From: Nocardia arizonensis
GTDB lineage: Bacteria; Actinomycetota; Actinomycetes; Mycobacteriales; Mycobacteriaceae
NCBI RefSeq assembly: GCF_001310275.1
Contig: NZ_LGYZ01000027.1
Location: 1-64,000 of the forward strand
Length of the DNA: 64,000 nt
Reading direction: 5' to 3'
The notes below the pieces were generated by a model that saw nothing but the letters and a program-made list of their open reading frames with translations, searched no databases and was not told the DNA's origin. The position numbers were made by a program, and so were the translations under genes. Of this stretch, positions 44,243 to 52,472 are shown piece after piece; the stretch's first letter is position 1, and every line of letters starts with the position of its first letter.

Positions 44243-45961
44243 ATGTCGGACAATTCCCCCGAATCCGCCTCGCCCGCAACGCCGCCCGGGCCACCTACGG
44301 AGATATCGGCGCCCTCGCCTGACCTCCCGCCGACCGAGGGGGATTCAGCCGGGCCGGATTCCGTCTCGGCGGGAGCGGATGGTTCGGTGTCGGCGGAGGC
44401 GATCGCCTCGGGTGCGCGGGTGGTTGCCGAGGCCGTCGAGCAGATCGGTTCGGCCGAGGGGGCGGACTCGGCGCCTGGTGGACGGCTCGGACCGGGGGAC
44501 GGGGTCGGGAAACCGGCCGTGTCCGCGCCGATTCCGGCTCGTCCGGTGCTGCGGTGGCGCAGGATTCCGCGTCCGCCGGGTGTGGTTCCCGCGGCGGCGG
44601 TCGCGGGATTCGGCGCGGCGGTGATGATTCCGGTGGATCGGCCCGGAATCGGCTGGTTGCTCGCCTGCGTCGTCGCCGCGGGTGCGGTGTTCGCGGTGGA
44701 TCATCGTGCCCGTCGGGGCGCGGCCGTGACCGGGGGTGCGCCGAGCGAGGGGTTCGGCGCGTGCCGGGAACGGATCTTCTGGGCTGCCATCGCCTTCGGG
44801 TTGGTCGCGGTGGGGGCGGTGCGGGCCGCGGGCTGGTTGTTCGCGTTGTGCGTGGCCGCGGCATTGGTGGCGGGTTCGCTGGCGGTCGTGGGTCGGCGGT
44901 CGGTGCGCGGCGCGTGGTGGGATGTGGTGGCGGTGCCGATGGCGGCGTTCCCCGCGGTGCCCTGGGCGTTGGCGGGCACGCGACGGCCCCGCGGCGGTCG
45001 GCCCGCGCTGCGCGTCGGCTGGTCGGTGGCGGCGACGGCAGTGCTGCTCGCGGTGTTCGTTCCCTTGCTGGCCTCGGCCGACGCGACCTTCGACGCCGCG
45101 ATCACGGATCTGCTGCCCTCGGCCGACACCGCTGCGGTCCTGCGGTGGGCGCTGGTGTTCGGCCTGGTCGCCTTCGGCGCCCTCGGCGCGCTGCACCTGC
45201 TGGCGGGACCTTTGCCCGCCGCCGATCCGAACCGGCAGCCACGGCGCTCGCTGCGGCGGGCCGAATGGGGACTGCCCGTGGGCGCGCTCACCGCGCTCTT
45301 CGCGATTTTCGTCGCCATGCAGTTCGTCGCCCTGTTCGGCGGAGACGATTACGTCATGCGCACCGCGGGTCTCACCTACGCCGAATACGCGCGCCGCGGC
45401 TTCTGGCAGTTGGCGATCGTCTCGCTGCTCACCGTCGCGGTCATCCTGGCCGTATTGCGCTGGGCCGACCGTGACGAGTCCGCCGATCGGCGGTGGTTGC
45501 GCGGGCTGGCGGGTTCGGTCAGCGTGCTGTCGCTGGTGATCGTGGCGTCGTCGGTGCTGCGGATGTGGACCTATCAGGACGCCTACGGTTTCACGGTGCT
45601 GCGCCTGCTGGTCGGCGCCTGCGAGCTGTGGTTGGGACTGATCTTCCTGCTGGTGATCGCCGCCCTGGTCCGTCTGGACGCCGCCTGGCTGCCCCGCGCC
45701 GCCATCGGCGCCGCCTTCGCCGCACTGCTGGCCCTGGCCATCCTTGACCCGGAACGCCTTGTCGCCGAACGGAATATCGACCGCATGCTCGACGGCAAGC
45801 CACTCGACACCTGGTATCTGAAAGGTCTGTCCCCCGACGTACTGCCCGCCCTGGACCGACTCCCCGAACCGGATCGCGGTGCGATACGCGCCGAGATCAT
45901 TCGAGACCTGCCCGACGATTCCTGGTCCTCGTGGAACCTGTCTCGCGCCCGAGCCCGCTGA
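44243..45961 (+). CDS. DUF4153-type multi-pass membrane protein
   Basis: A 572-residue protein: a ~100-residue Pro/Ser/Ala-rich cytosolic N-terminus, then about 11-12 transmembrane segments, with the DUF4153/4173 signature TYAEYARRGFWQL around residue 380 and a soluble C-terminal tail ending in LPDDSWSSWNLSRARAR. It starts 95 bp after the kinase with GAGGAG upstream of the ATG and is probably in the same transcript. Function of the family is unknown. The last ~90 bp are duplicated at 47903. Confidence 0.8.
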   Translation: MSDNSPESASPATPPGPPTEISAPSPDLPPTEGDSAGPDSVSAGADGSVSAEAIASGARVVAEAVEQIGSAEGADSAPGGRLGPGDGVGKPAVSAPIPARPVLRWRRIPRPPGVVPAAAVAGFGAAVMIPVDRPGIGWLLACVVAAGAVFAVDHRARRGAAVTGGAPSEGFGACRERIFWAAIAFGLVAVGAVRAAGWLFALCVAAALVAGSLAVVGRRSVRGAWWDVVAVPMAAFPAVPWALAGTRRPRGGRPALRVGWSVAATAVLLAVFVPLLASADATFDAAITDLLPSADTAAVLRWALVFGLVAFGALGALHLLAGPLPAADPNRQPRRSLRRAEWGLPVGALTALFAIFVAMQFVALFGGDDYVMRTAGLTYAEYARRGFWQLAIVSLLTVAVILAVLRWADRDESADRRWLRGLAGSVSVLSLVIVASSVLRMWTYQDAYGFTVLRLLVGACELWLGLIFLLVIAALVRLDAAWLPRAAIGAAFAALLALAILDPERLVAERNIDRMLDGKPLDTWYLKGLSPDVLPALDRLPEPDRGAIRAEIIRDLPDDSWSSWNLSRARAR

Positions 45962-46015
45962 ACGTGACGCCCGTGACATGTTGCCGCTCACCGCTTTCCG
46001 GCCCCGCGGCCGATT

Positions 46016-47257
46016 TCAGCAGGACGAGGCCCGGTCGAGCAGCAATGTCCGCTCGGTCGCGTTGCCGGTCATCGCCGCGGCCCGTTCGAACTCCGAGCGT
46101 GCCTCGTCGCGACGTTCGAGTTTGAGCAGCAGGTCGCCCCGGACCGCCGCCAGCAGGTGGTAGCCGCGTAGGGCGGGGATGCCGGACAACTCGTCGACGA
46201 TGGACAACGCGGCTGTGGGGCCGTGGGCCATCGACACCGCGACGGCCCGGTTCAACTCGACCACCGGCGAGCCGGTGAGTTCGCTGAGTTCGTGGTAGAG
46301 CTCGGCGATGCGGTGCCAGTCGGTAACGGCCGCGCTCGACGCGCGCGCATGGCAGGCGGCGATCCGTGCCTGTAGCACGTAGGTCCCGCGCCCGCCGAGG
46401 TGGTCGGCCCGCCGCAACGCACCCTCGGCGTGCGTGATGAGCAACCGGTCCCAGCGGGTCCGGTCCTGACGGTCGAGCGGCACCGGCCTGCCGTCGGCGT
46501 CGGTTCGGGCACGGAAGCGGGACGCCTGGAACTCCATCAGCGCGACGAGTGCGTGTGGCTCCGGCTCGTCGGGTGCGAGCGCGGCGAGCATCCGACCGAG
46601 CCGCATGGCCTCCGCGCACAGCTCGTCACGCATCCAGGAATCGCCGCCGCTGGCGGCGTATCCCTCGTTGAAGACGAGGTAGACGACCTCGAGCACCGAG
46701 GCCAGCCGCGCGGCCAGCTCGTCACCGACCGGAACCACGAACGGGACTCCCGCGTTCGACAACGTCTTCTTCGCCCGTGAGATCCGTTGGCCGAGCGTCC
46801 TCGGCGGGATCAGGAAGGCGTGGGCTATCTCGTCGGTGGACAGTCCCGCCACCGTCTTGAGCGTGAGCGCCACCCGTGCGTCGCGGCCCAGCATCGGGTG
46901 GCAGGCGGTGAACATCAGCCGGAGGACGTCGTCGCCGACCTGCCTGTCGAATTCGATCGTTTCCATCGGATCGTCGCCCTCGGGCGTCTCGCGGGCGAGC
47001 AGTGCGAGTTTGCGCTCCAGGTTCACCCGGCGACGGAAGCCGTCGACCGCGCGCCTGCGGGCGACGGCCAGGAGCCAGGCGCCCGGCTTGTCCGGGACAC
47101 CCGACTCCGGCCACTGTTCCAGTGCCGCTATCAGCGCGTCCTGGGCCAGGTCCTCGGCCAGATCCAGGTCGTTCACGGTTCGCGCCAGACAGGCGGTCAA
47201 TCGCGCCGACTCGATCCGCCAGACCGCCTCGACGGTCCGCTGGGTCGCACTGGTCAC
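46016..47257 (-). CDS. ECF RNA polymerase sigma factor (ECF42-type) with long C-terminal extension
   Basis: A 413-residue sigma factor. Sigma-2 (ARTVNDLDLAEDLAQDALIA, KPGAWLLAVARRRAVDGFRR) and sigma-4 (LTLKTVAGLSTDEIAHAFLI, GQRISRAKKTL) domains occupy the first ~180 residues. The rest is a helical extension with VYLVFNEGYAASGGD, typical of the ECF42 group. There is no anti-sigma gene. Instead it is co-transcribed with a YCII/DGPF-family protein 15 bp upstream, the usual partner of this group. GTG start with GAGGG upstream. Confidence 0.9.
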   Translation of the reverse strand: MTSATQRTVEAVWRIESARLTACLARTVNDLDLAEDLAQDALIAALEQWPESGVPDKPGAWLLAVARRRAVDGFRRRVNLERKLALLARETPEGDDPMETIEFDRQVGDDVLRLMFTACHPMLGRDARVALTLKTVAGLSTDEIAHAFLIPPRTLGQRISRAKKTLSNAGVPFVVPVGDELAARLASVLEVVYLVFNEGYAASGGDSWMRDELCAEAMRLGRMLAALAPDEPEPHALVALMEFQASRFRARTDADGRPVPLDRQDRTRWDRLLITHAEGALRRADHLGGRGTYVLQARIAACHARASSAAVTDWHRIAELYHELSELTGSPVVELNRAVAVSMAHGPTAALSIVDELSGIPALRGYHLLAAVRGDLLLKLERRDEARSEFERAAAMTGNATERTLLLDRASSC

Positions 47258-47272
47258 CCGACGCCCTCGGTC

Positions 47273-47686
47273 CTACCCGCCGGTCGCCTCGCGCGGCCGG
47301 GCCTCGGCCTCGCGCGACTCGGGCGTCGACGCTTCGCCGAAATCCTCGGCGGTGTAGAGCGGCCGTATCTCGACGACACTATTGCGGATCGGGGCGCGGC
47401 GGACCCACTGGAGCGCCTCCTCCAGCGAGGACACCTCCCAGATCTGATATCCGGCGACAAGTTCCTTGGTCTCGGCGAACGGCCCGTCGAGCACCGACGC
47501 GCTACCCTTCTCATCGAAAGCCACCCGCTTGCCAGCCGAACTCGGCTTCAATCCGTCGCCGGCCAGCACCACCCCCGCCTCGGCGAGCTCCTCGTTGAAG
47601 GATTCCATCTCGGCGAACTCTTCGGCGGTGGGCGGGACGCCGCGCTCGGTGTCCTCGGTGGCCTTCCCCAGAATCATGACTCGCAT
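47273..47686 (-). CDS. YCII-related (DGPF domain) protein
   Basis: A 137-residue protein with the DGPFAETKELVAGYQIWEVS signature of DGPF/YCII proteins and a His/Asp-type ferredoxin-like fold. It precedes the ECF42 sigma gene and likely modulates it or is its target. ATG 47686 follows GGAG by 7 nt. The C-terminal ~25 residues are a charged low-complexity tail. Confidence 0.87.
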   Translation of the reverse strand: MRVMILGKATEDTERGVPPTAEEFAEMESFNEELAEAGVVLAGDGLKPSSAGKRVAFDEKGSASVLDGPFAETKELVAGYQIWEVSSLEEALQWVRRAPIRNSVVEIRPLYTAEDFGEASTPESREAEARPREATGG

Positions 47687-48036
47687 ACGGTTGCTCCTTC
47701 GTCGTCGAGCCGGGGCCCGATCCACCGTTCGCGGACCGTCTCCACCCTGACTCACCCCTACGTCGAACGGCAAGCGGCGGTTTCGACATCGACACCGAGG
47801 AAATTTCGCCGTGGATCTTTCGGCGGGTTCCGCGAGCGACCGAGGTAGCGCTCACCGGTGATGAATAGCCGAATCGTCGGGCCCGGTGCACGGGTTCGTC
47901 CCGAGCGCGGTGCGATCGGGCCGAGATCGTCCGAGACCTGCCCGACGAATTCCTGGCCCTCGTGGAACCTGTTCCGCGTCGGAGCCGTTGAACCTTTCAC
48001 CCACGTTGCCGCGTAAAGGCCGGATGCCCCCTCATC
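47687..48036. other. Intergenic region with duplicated gene tail
   Basis: 350 bp between the YCII and immunity genes. It contains the promoter side of the YCII gene and the diverged DUF4153 tail copy (47903-47996). No intact gene. Confidence 0.5.
47903..47996 (+). repeat. Diverged duplicate of the DUF4153 gene 3' end
   Basis: Matches 45873-45965 at most positions, including CCGAGATC, CGAGACCTGCCCGACGA, TTCCTGG and CTCGTGGAACCTGT, with small indels that break the frame. It lies in the same orientation as the original, 2.0 kb away, on the other side of the sigma-YCII pair. Confidence 0.75.
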
Positions 48037-48426
48037 TCACGATCGGGCCTGCCCGGTCTCCCACAGCGCGAAGGTTCGTTGGTATATGGCGGTGATCAGT
48101 TGGAGTTCTTCGTCGTTGACCGCGCGGTCCTCCGCCCTCGCCACATCGTATATCCCCTTGACGACCTGATACAGCGGGAAAACGGGGCCCTCGCCCGAGG
48201 CGAACTGACGGCGAAGACTTTCGGTGTGGAAGATGAATTCATCGAGATCCGCCTCCCATATTTCCGGGTGGCTCATATTGGCGACGGCGTTGCGGACGTT
48301 GTATTGGCTCGCCTGGACGAACTCGCCGGTGAGCTCGTCCAGAACTGATCCCGCGAGTCTGCCGTCCGGGAATCGCTCGACCTTCAGTGGCTGACTGAAG
48401 TATGAGTAGTATATGGGGTGCGTCAT
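48037..48426 (-). CDS. Candidate immunity protein for the RelA/SpoT-domain toxin
   Basis: A 129-residue acidic soluble protein without signal or membrane segments (DELTGEFVQASQYNVRNAVA, WEADLDEFIFHTESLRRQF, EDRAVNDEELQLITAIYQRT). No family recognised. Its ATG overlaps the stop of the large toxin-like gene by 4 nt (ATGA). Position, size, charge and lower GC than the flanks are what is expected of a cognate immunity gene, protecting the producer by binding the toxin domain. That role is inference. Confidence 0.65.
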   Translation of the reverse strand: MTHPIYYSYFSQPLKVERFPDGRLAGSVLDELTGEFVQASQYNVRNAVANMSHPEIWEADLDEFIFHTESLRRQFASGEGPVFPLYQVVKGIYDVARAEDRAVNDEELQLITAIYQRTFALWETGQARS

Positions 48427-51400
48427 GGTTTGGGTATTCCCTTCGCGAGTTCCTCTCGAAAGATATCACGTGATCTTGCCGCGAGTCCATTTGCGATAGC
48501 GGCGGCCTCCGTTACCGATTCACTGTTACCGGGAAGCGCCATGAAGTCTTCCATGTTGCGTCTGACCTGGTATACCGCATGTTCGAATTCCGCGGACGCC
48601 TTGTCGATGCTTGCCAAGTGGAGTCGCAATTCGACTATCATGCCGTTTTCTGCTTGTAGATTCAGAAGTATGTCCCGATAACCGCTGAGCGCCGGATCGA
48701 CGAATCGGTCCTTGATCCTCGTAATCTGTATACCCGAACGTTCGATATCATCGAGTGCACGATAGACATGATCAACTGTTTCGAAGGTTATTTTCGCTCC
48801 GGCCAGATCGACGAGTCTTGCGGCGTCGCCTTTGTATTCGTGGCGGATCTTCGCTTCGGAGCGTGCGCGACTCTTGGGGACCTTGCGCCAATCGGGCTTG
48901 CCGCCGACGGACTCGGAAAGTTTCTTCGCTAGGAGATTGAGGGAATCCTGCGCTTCGTCCCATTTGTTGTACATTTCTGTAAGAAATTCGCTGGTGTACT
49001 TCGTATCGTCTTTCCTTCCGATATCGAAGCCCGGCTGGCGTGGACTTTCTCCCCCGCTGTATCGTTGCGCCGTTCGCTCCACCCGGGCCGATACCGTCCT
49101 CTGGTACTCGGTCAACTCGGTGGACTCGGCGATCACGCGTTCCGCTCGCGCGGCGCTCATGCTCCCGTCGCGCAAACCACGTATCACATCGTCGAGCACG
49201 TCGATTGCCTTCGGCTGTTTCATCAGCGCGACCAACGGTTCGACGTTGTACAGGAGCGAACCTTCCAGCGTCTTGTTCATCTGCAGAACCGTCAGGAGTT
49301 TGCGATTGACCGGAAGTAGGCGTCGTACAGTGTCCCCGGCGGGAAGGTTTCTGATGCCGACCTTCGTCGAATTATTGACACTGTTCGCGCGCTCGAGGGC
49401 CGCGCGTACGTACTGCTGGTCGAGATAGGCGTCGGCGGAAAGATACGGTGAACTGCCCGCGCCTATTCGGTCCCATACTCTGAACGCCGAGGTGCGCAGC
49501 GATATCGACGTTTCGGTCAGGTAGGCGCCGGACAGGTTCGCTCCGGATATGGCCGCTTGTTTGATGGCGGTCGCCGCCGAACCTGCGCTGCCGCTTCCGG
49601 ATCGGACAGCCGCGACGGCGTTGTCCGAGAGGGCGATGGCCGCGTCCCACGCACCGGTCGGGGCGTATACCTCGGTGGCGGGAAGAACGCGGGGGGATCG
49701 TGCGAGGGTTTGGCCCGTGCCCGCGAGGCCGGTGAAGGTGGTGGCGCCGGTGCCGAGTTGTTCGAGTGTGAGCGCGATTCCGGCGCGCGAGACACCTTGG
49801 GCGGCGAGTTCACGGGCGACGAGTCGGGTGCCGATGGCGCGGCCGAGGGATATGCCGAGTTCCGGGATGCCGGTGACCGACAATGCGATATCCCAGACCA
49901 GGATCGCGTCGTCCTGTACGACGCCGTTGTCGAGATATCCCGACCAGGTGGGCACGGTGATGCCGTCGTAGGTCTCGAAGTACGCGAGCGCCGACCCGGC
50001 GTTGGTGCTTCTGTCCAGCTTCGTGAGGTTGTTGTTCGCGTCGAATTGCGCGATGGTCGAACGCTCGACTCCGTCGCGGTCGAAGGTGAACCATTCCTGC
50101 CTGCCGGTGCCGTCGGGGTTCATGGTGATCGGACCGCGGCGATGGTAGGGGTCGGTGCGCCAGGTGGCGGTGAACGGATCGAACTGATTGCCGTAGTTCG
50201 GGCCGCCTATGGCGTTGTTGTAGCGATCGATCGGCACGGTGGCGCCATCCGGGGAGACGACGGCGCGGTAGCCGTCGGGCTGGGTGACGAGGCTCAACGG
50301 CGCGCCGTTGGTCTGTCCGGGGATCGTCACGACGGTGACCTGAGAACCGTCGGGTCGAGTGACGTCGGTGACCGGCGTGCCGAACACGCTCGGACGGAAA
50401 CTGGCCTGATATCTCGTGCCGTCGTCGGTGATGCCGATGACCTCGCCGCCGCGCCCGTCAGGAGTCAGCTGCACGGCCTCGATCGGCACGCCGCCTTTCT
50501 CCTTGACGATCAGGCCGTCGGGGTACTGGACCGAGTTCGTGCCATCGGGATTCGCTGTCCAGGTCGTGTATCCGCCTTGGCCGTCGCTGACCGACCGCAC
50601 CTGGGAGATGCCGCGCGCGTCGGTGATGGTGGTGTCTCTGCTCATCCCGTTCGTCCCGGGCACGACCGTGGACACCGACGACGAGACGACGACGCCGCCG
50701 CGCCCGAGTACCTCGGTGATAATCTTGCCGGTCGACGGGCTCATACGTGTCACCGACGTCGTCTGGTCGGGATTGGCTGTGACGACCACACCGCTGGGGA
50801 GCGTCCGGCTCTGGCCCGGCTCCAGGGCGGGGCCCATGGCGACGAAGTCCGCCACCGACCCCACGACGGGCATATCCGCGTCGGTGGGACCCGGGTCCGT
50901 TGTCGCCGGTGCGGGCGGTGGCTGTCGCGGCTGCGTCGGAGTTCCCGGAGCTGTCTTCGGGGTCGATTGCGGAACAACGGAATTCGGGCCGGGAGTCGTC
51001 CCCTGGGGTTGCGGCCGGATTTTCGACGGTCCCACCGGGTCTTTCTTCGGTGCGGTCTGGTTCGGGCTTGGTGTGGTCGAATTCGGCGGCGATGCGGGGG
51101 CAGCCGGCCAAAAACCCTCGGGTCCGGACAGCCGACCCTGTGGTGCGGGCTCGACACCCGCGATTATCGGAATGACAACGGGATCCGCGATCGTTCGGGT
51201 ATGGACGCCGTGGTCCGCGGTAGTGTCCACGCGGACCGAAGCCTCCATCGCGCGCACCCGCCGAATGCGATCGAGCGCCGATGCCGCGCTCGTCGGAGTC
51301 ATCCCGTCGAAGTCGAAAGTGCGTCCTTCGCTGCTCGATTCGGACTCCGAGGCGGGTGCGGGCGACACACTCGCCGACCATGCCGCGTGAGTGGCGACCC

Positions 51401-51437
51401 ACGGTGGAGCTTGCCATTCGTCGCGAAGAATAGTCAT
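48423..51437 (-). CDS. Polymorphic-toxin-like protein with C-terminal RelA/SpoT nucleotide pyrophosphokinase domain
   Basis: A 1004-residue protein. Order: short N-terminus (DEWQAPPWVATHAAW), Pro/Thr-rich linker ~95-190, beta-rich repeats with PDG-type turns (~195-480), an Ala-rich helical/hydrophobic region (~490-640), a helical pre-toxin region, and from ~859 a RelA/SpoT synthetase-like domain. Visible family features are RSEAKI, LVDLAGAKITFETVDHVYRA, IKDRFVDPALSGYRDILLNL (GYR at ~919) and the metal-binding Glu936 in MIVELRLH. It would transfer pyrophosphate from ATP to a nucleotide or RNA. The layout is that of a secreted antibacterial toxin, but no WXG partner or export signal is evident. 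The 3' end has visibly lower GC. Confidence 0.7.
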   Translation of the reverse strand: MTILRDEWQAPPWVATHAAWSASVSPAPASESESSSEGRTFDFDGMTPTSAASALDRIRRVRAMEASVRVDTTADHGVHTRTIADPVVIPIIAGVEPAPQGRLSGPEGFWPAAPASPPNSTTPSPNQTAPKKDPVGPSKIRPQPQGTTPGPNSVVPQSTPKTAPGTPTQPRQPPPAPATTDPGPTDADMPVVGSVADFVAMGPALEPGQSRTLPSGVVVTANPDQTTSVTRMSPSTGKIITEVLGRGGVVVSSSVSTVVPGTNGMSRDTTITDARGISQVRSVSDGQGGYTTWTANPDGTNSVQYPDGLIVKEKGGVPIEAVQLTPDGRGGEVIGITDDGTRYQASFRPSVFGTPVTDVTRPDGSQVTVVTIPGQTNGAPLSLVTQPDGYRAVVSPDGATVPIDRYNNAIGGPNYGNQFDPFTATWRTDPYHRRGPITMNPDGTGRQEWFTFDRDGVERSTIAQFDANNNLTKLDRSTNAGSALAYFETYDGITVPTWSGYLDNGVVQDDAILVWDIALSVTGIPELGISLGRAIGTRLVARELAAQGVSRAGIALTLEQLGTGATTFTGLAGTGQTLARSPRVLPATEVYAPTGAWDAAIALSDNAVAAVRSGSGSAGSAATAIKQAAISGANLSGAYLTETSISLRTSAFRVWDRIGAGSSPYLSADAYLDQQYVRAALERANSVNNSTKVGIRNLPAGDTVRRLLPVNRKLLTVLQMNKTLEGSLLYNVEPLVALMKQPKAIDVLDDVIRGLRDGSMSAARAERVIAESTELTEYQRTVSARVERTAQRYSGGESPRQPGFDIGRKDDTKYTSEFLTEMYNKWDEAQDSLNLLAKKLSESVGGKPDWRKVPKSRARSEAKIRHEYKGDAARLVDLAGAKITFETVDHVYRALDDIERSGIQITRIKDRFVDPALSGYRDILLNLQAENGMIVELRLHLASIDKASAEFEHAVYQVRRNMEDFMALPGNSESVTEAAAIANGLAARSRDIFREELAKGIPKP

Positions 51438-51876
51438 TGCGTATCTCGTTTCTCCCGGCGGCGCGGCCTGCCGGATGGATGGCGGAAGAGAGGTTTCACG
51501 AGTCGAGCCGCTGGTGGAGGATCCGATGGCGCGGCGAGCCGGTCCTGCTGGAATCGCGCTCCGGTCAACGCATTCGAATGAACCGGCCGAGGAGGGCGGC
51601 GAATCCGGACATTCTCGCGGCGGGTGATCGCGGGTCGGGGTTGTCGGCGGATCGGCTCGCTGTGCGGTGGAGGATGCCGTGCGTGACGCGACCGAATCAG
51701 TACACTAAATTCTCGGTGTCGAAACGACAGCGACCCCGGGCATCCGGGGGATGCCGCGGGGTCGCGAAGAGTGGTTGCCCGACTCGTTTTCGGGGAATCG
51801 GCGCAATTATGGCGCTGCGTAAAGCTTCACTTATCCGAGATCGGATGTCAACATCGGCAGCTGGGTCGTCGGAAAA
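51438..51876. other. Intergenic region between LOG-like and toxin genes
   Basis: 439 bp with a terminator hairpin (51730-51765) and, nearer the toxin gene, presumed promoter sequence. No gene supported. Confidence 0.5.
51730..51765 (-). terminator. Terminator after LOG-like gene
   Basis: An interrupted stem: GCGACCCC pairs with GGGGTCGC and GGCATCC with GGATGCC, with a small bulge. It lies 112 bp past the stop at 51877. Confidence 0.65.
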
Positions 51877-52368
51877 CTACTGGTGGGAAGGACGATCGAG
51901 GTTGCCGAGGGCGAAGACCACGGCGTCCCACGGGCTTTCGGCGAGCATTCCGATGTCGAGTGGTGTGCCGTCGGTGTCGAGGATTCGCCAGCCGCCGAGG
52001 GATACGACGGGGATGTCGCCTCGGTGGTGGGCGAGGGCCAGTTCGGAGAGGGTGCCCCAGGATCCGCCTACCACGATGACCGCGTCCGCCGACCGGACGA
52101 GGACGGCGTTTCTGGCTTCGCCGAGGTTGGTGTAGACGACGGCGGACAGGCCGGGGCAGATGGTGTCGCGGTCGGTGTCGGGGCGGATGCCGATGACCAG
52201 ACCTCCCGCGCCGGAGGCGCCTTCGGCGACCGCCGCCATGACACCTCGGCCGCCGCCGCAGAGCACGGTCGCGCCCGCCTCCGCGAGCAGGCGACCGATC
52301 TCGCGGGCGTGCGCGGCGTCTTCGGCGGTGCAGTCGCGCGGCCCGCAGACCGCAACCTGGATCGGCAT
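51877..52368 (-). CDS. LOG/TIGR00725-family Rossmann-fold protein
   Basis: A 163-residue protein with a Rossmann-like nucleotide-binding fold: MPIQVAVCGPRDC, then GATVLCGGGRGVMAAVAEGA and VIVVGGSWGTLSELALAHHR. The GGGxGxM and GGxGTxxE motifs are those of the lysine-decarboxylase-like/LOG superfamily, whose members include cytokinin phosphoribohydrolases. TIGR00725-type members have no established reaction. ATG 52368 begins the conserved fold. Confidence 0.82.
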   Translation of the reverse strand: MPIQVAVCGPRDCTAEDAAHAREIGRLLAEAGATVLCGGGRGVMAAVAEGASGAGGLVIGIRPDTDRDTICPGLSAVVYTNLGEARNAVLVRSADAVIVVGGSWGTLSELALAHHRGDIPVVSLGGWRILDTDGTPLDIGMLAESPWDAVVFALGNLDRPSHQ

Positions 52369-52424
52369 CCTTCCAGCTTTCCCGCTGTGTACGGACTGCG
52401 CCGGGGAACCGGGCGAGGAAAAGG

Positions 52425-52460
52425 ACACCGCGCCCCGGGAAGTCCCACGGGGCGCGGTGT
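52425..52460 (-). terminator. Terminator after ABC transporter gene
   Basis: A perfect 13-bp stem (ACACCGCGCCCCG / CGGGGCGCGGTGT) with a 10-nt loop, 12 bp past the stop of the ABC transporter gene. It lies between that gene and the start of the LOG-like gene. Confidence 0.8.
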
Positions 52461-52472
52461 GACGAGCGGATA

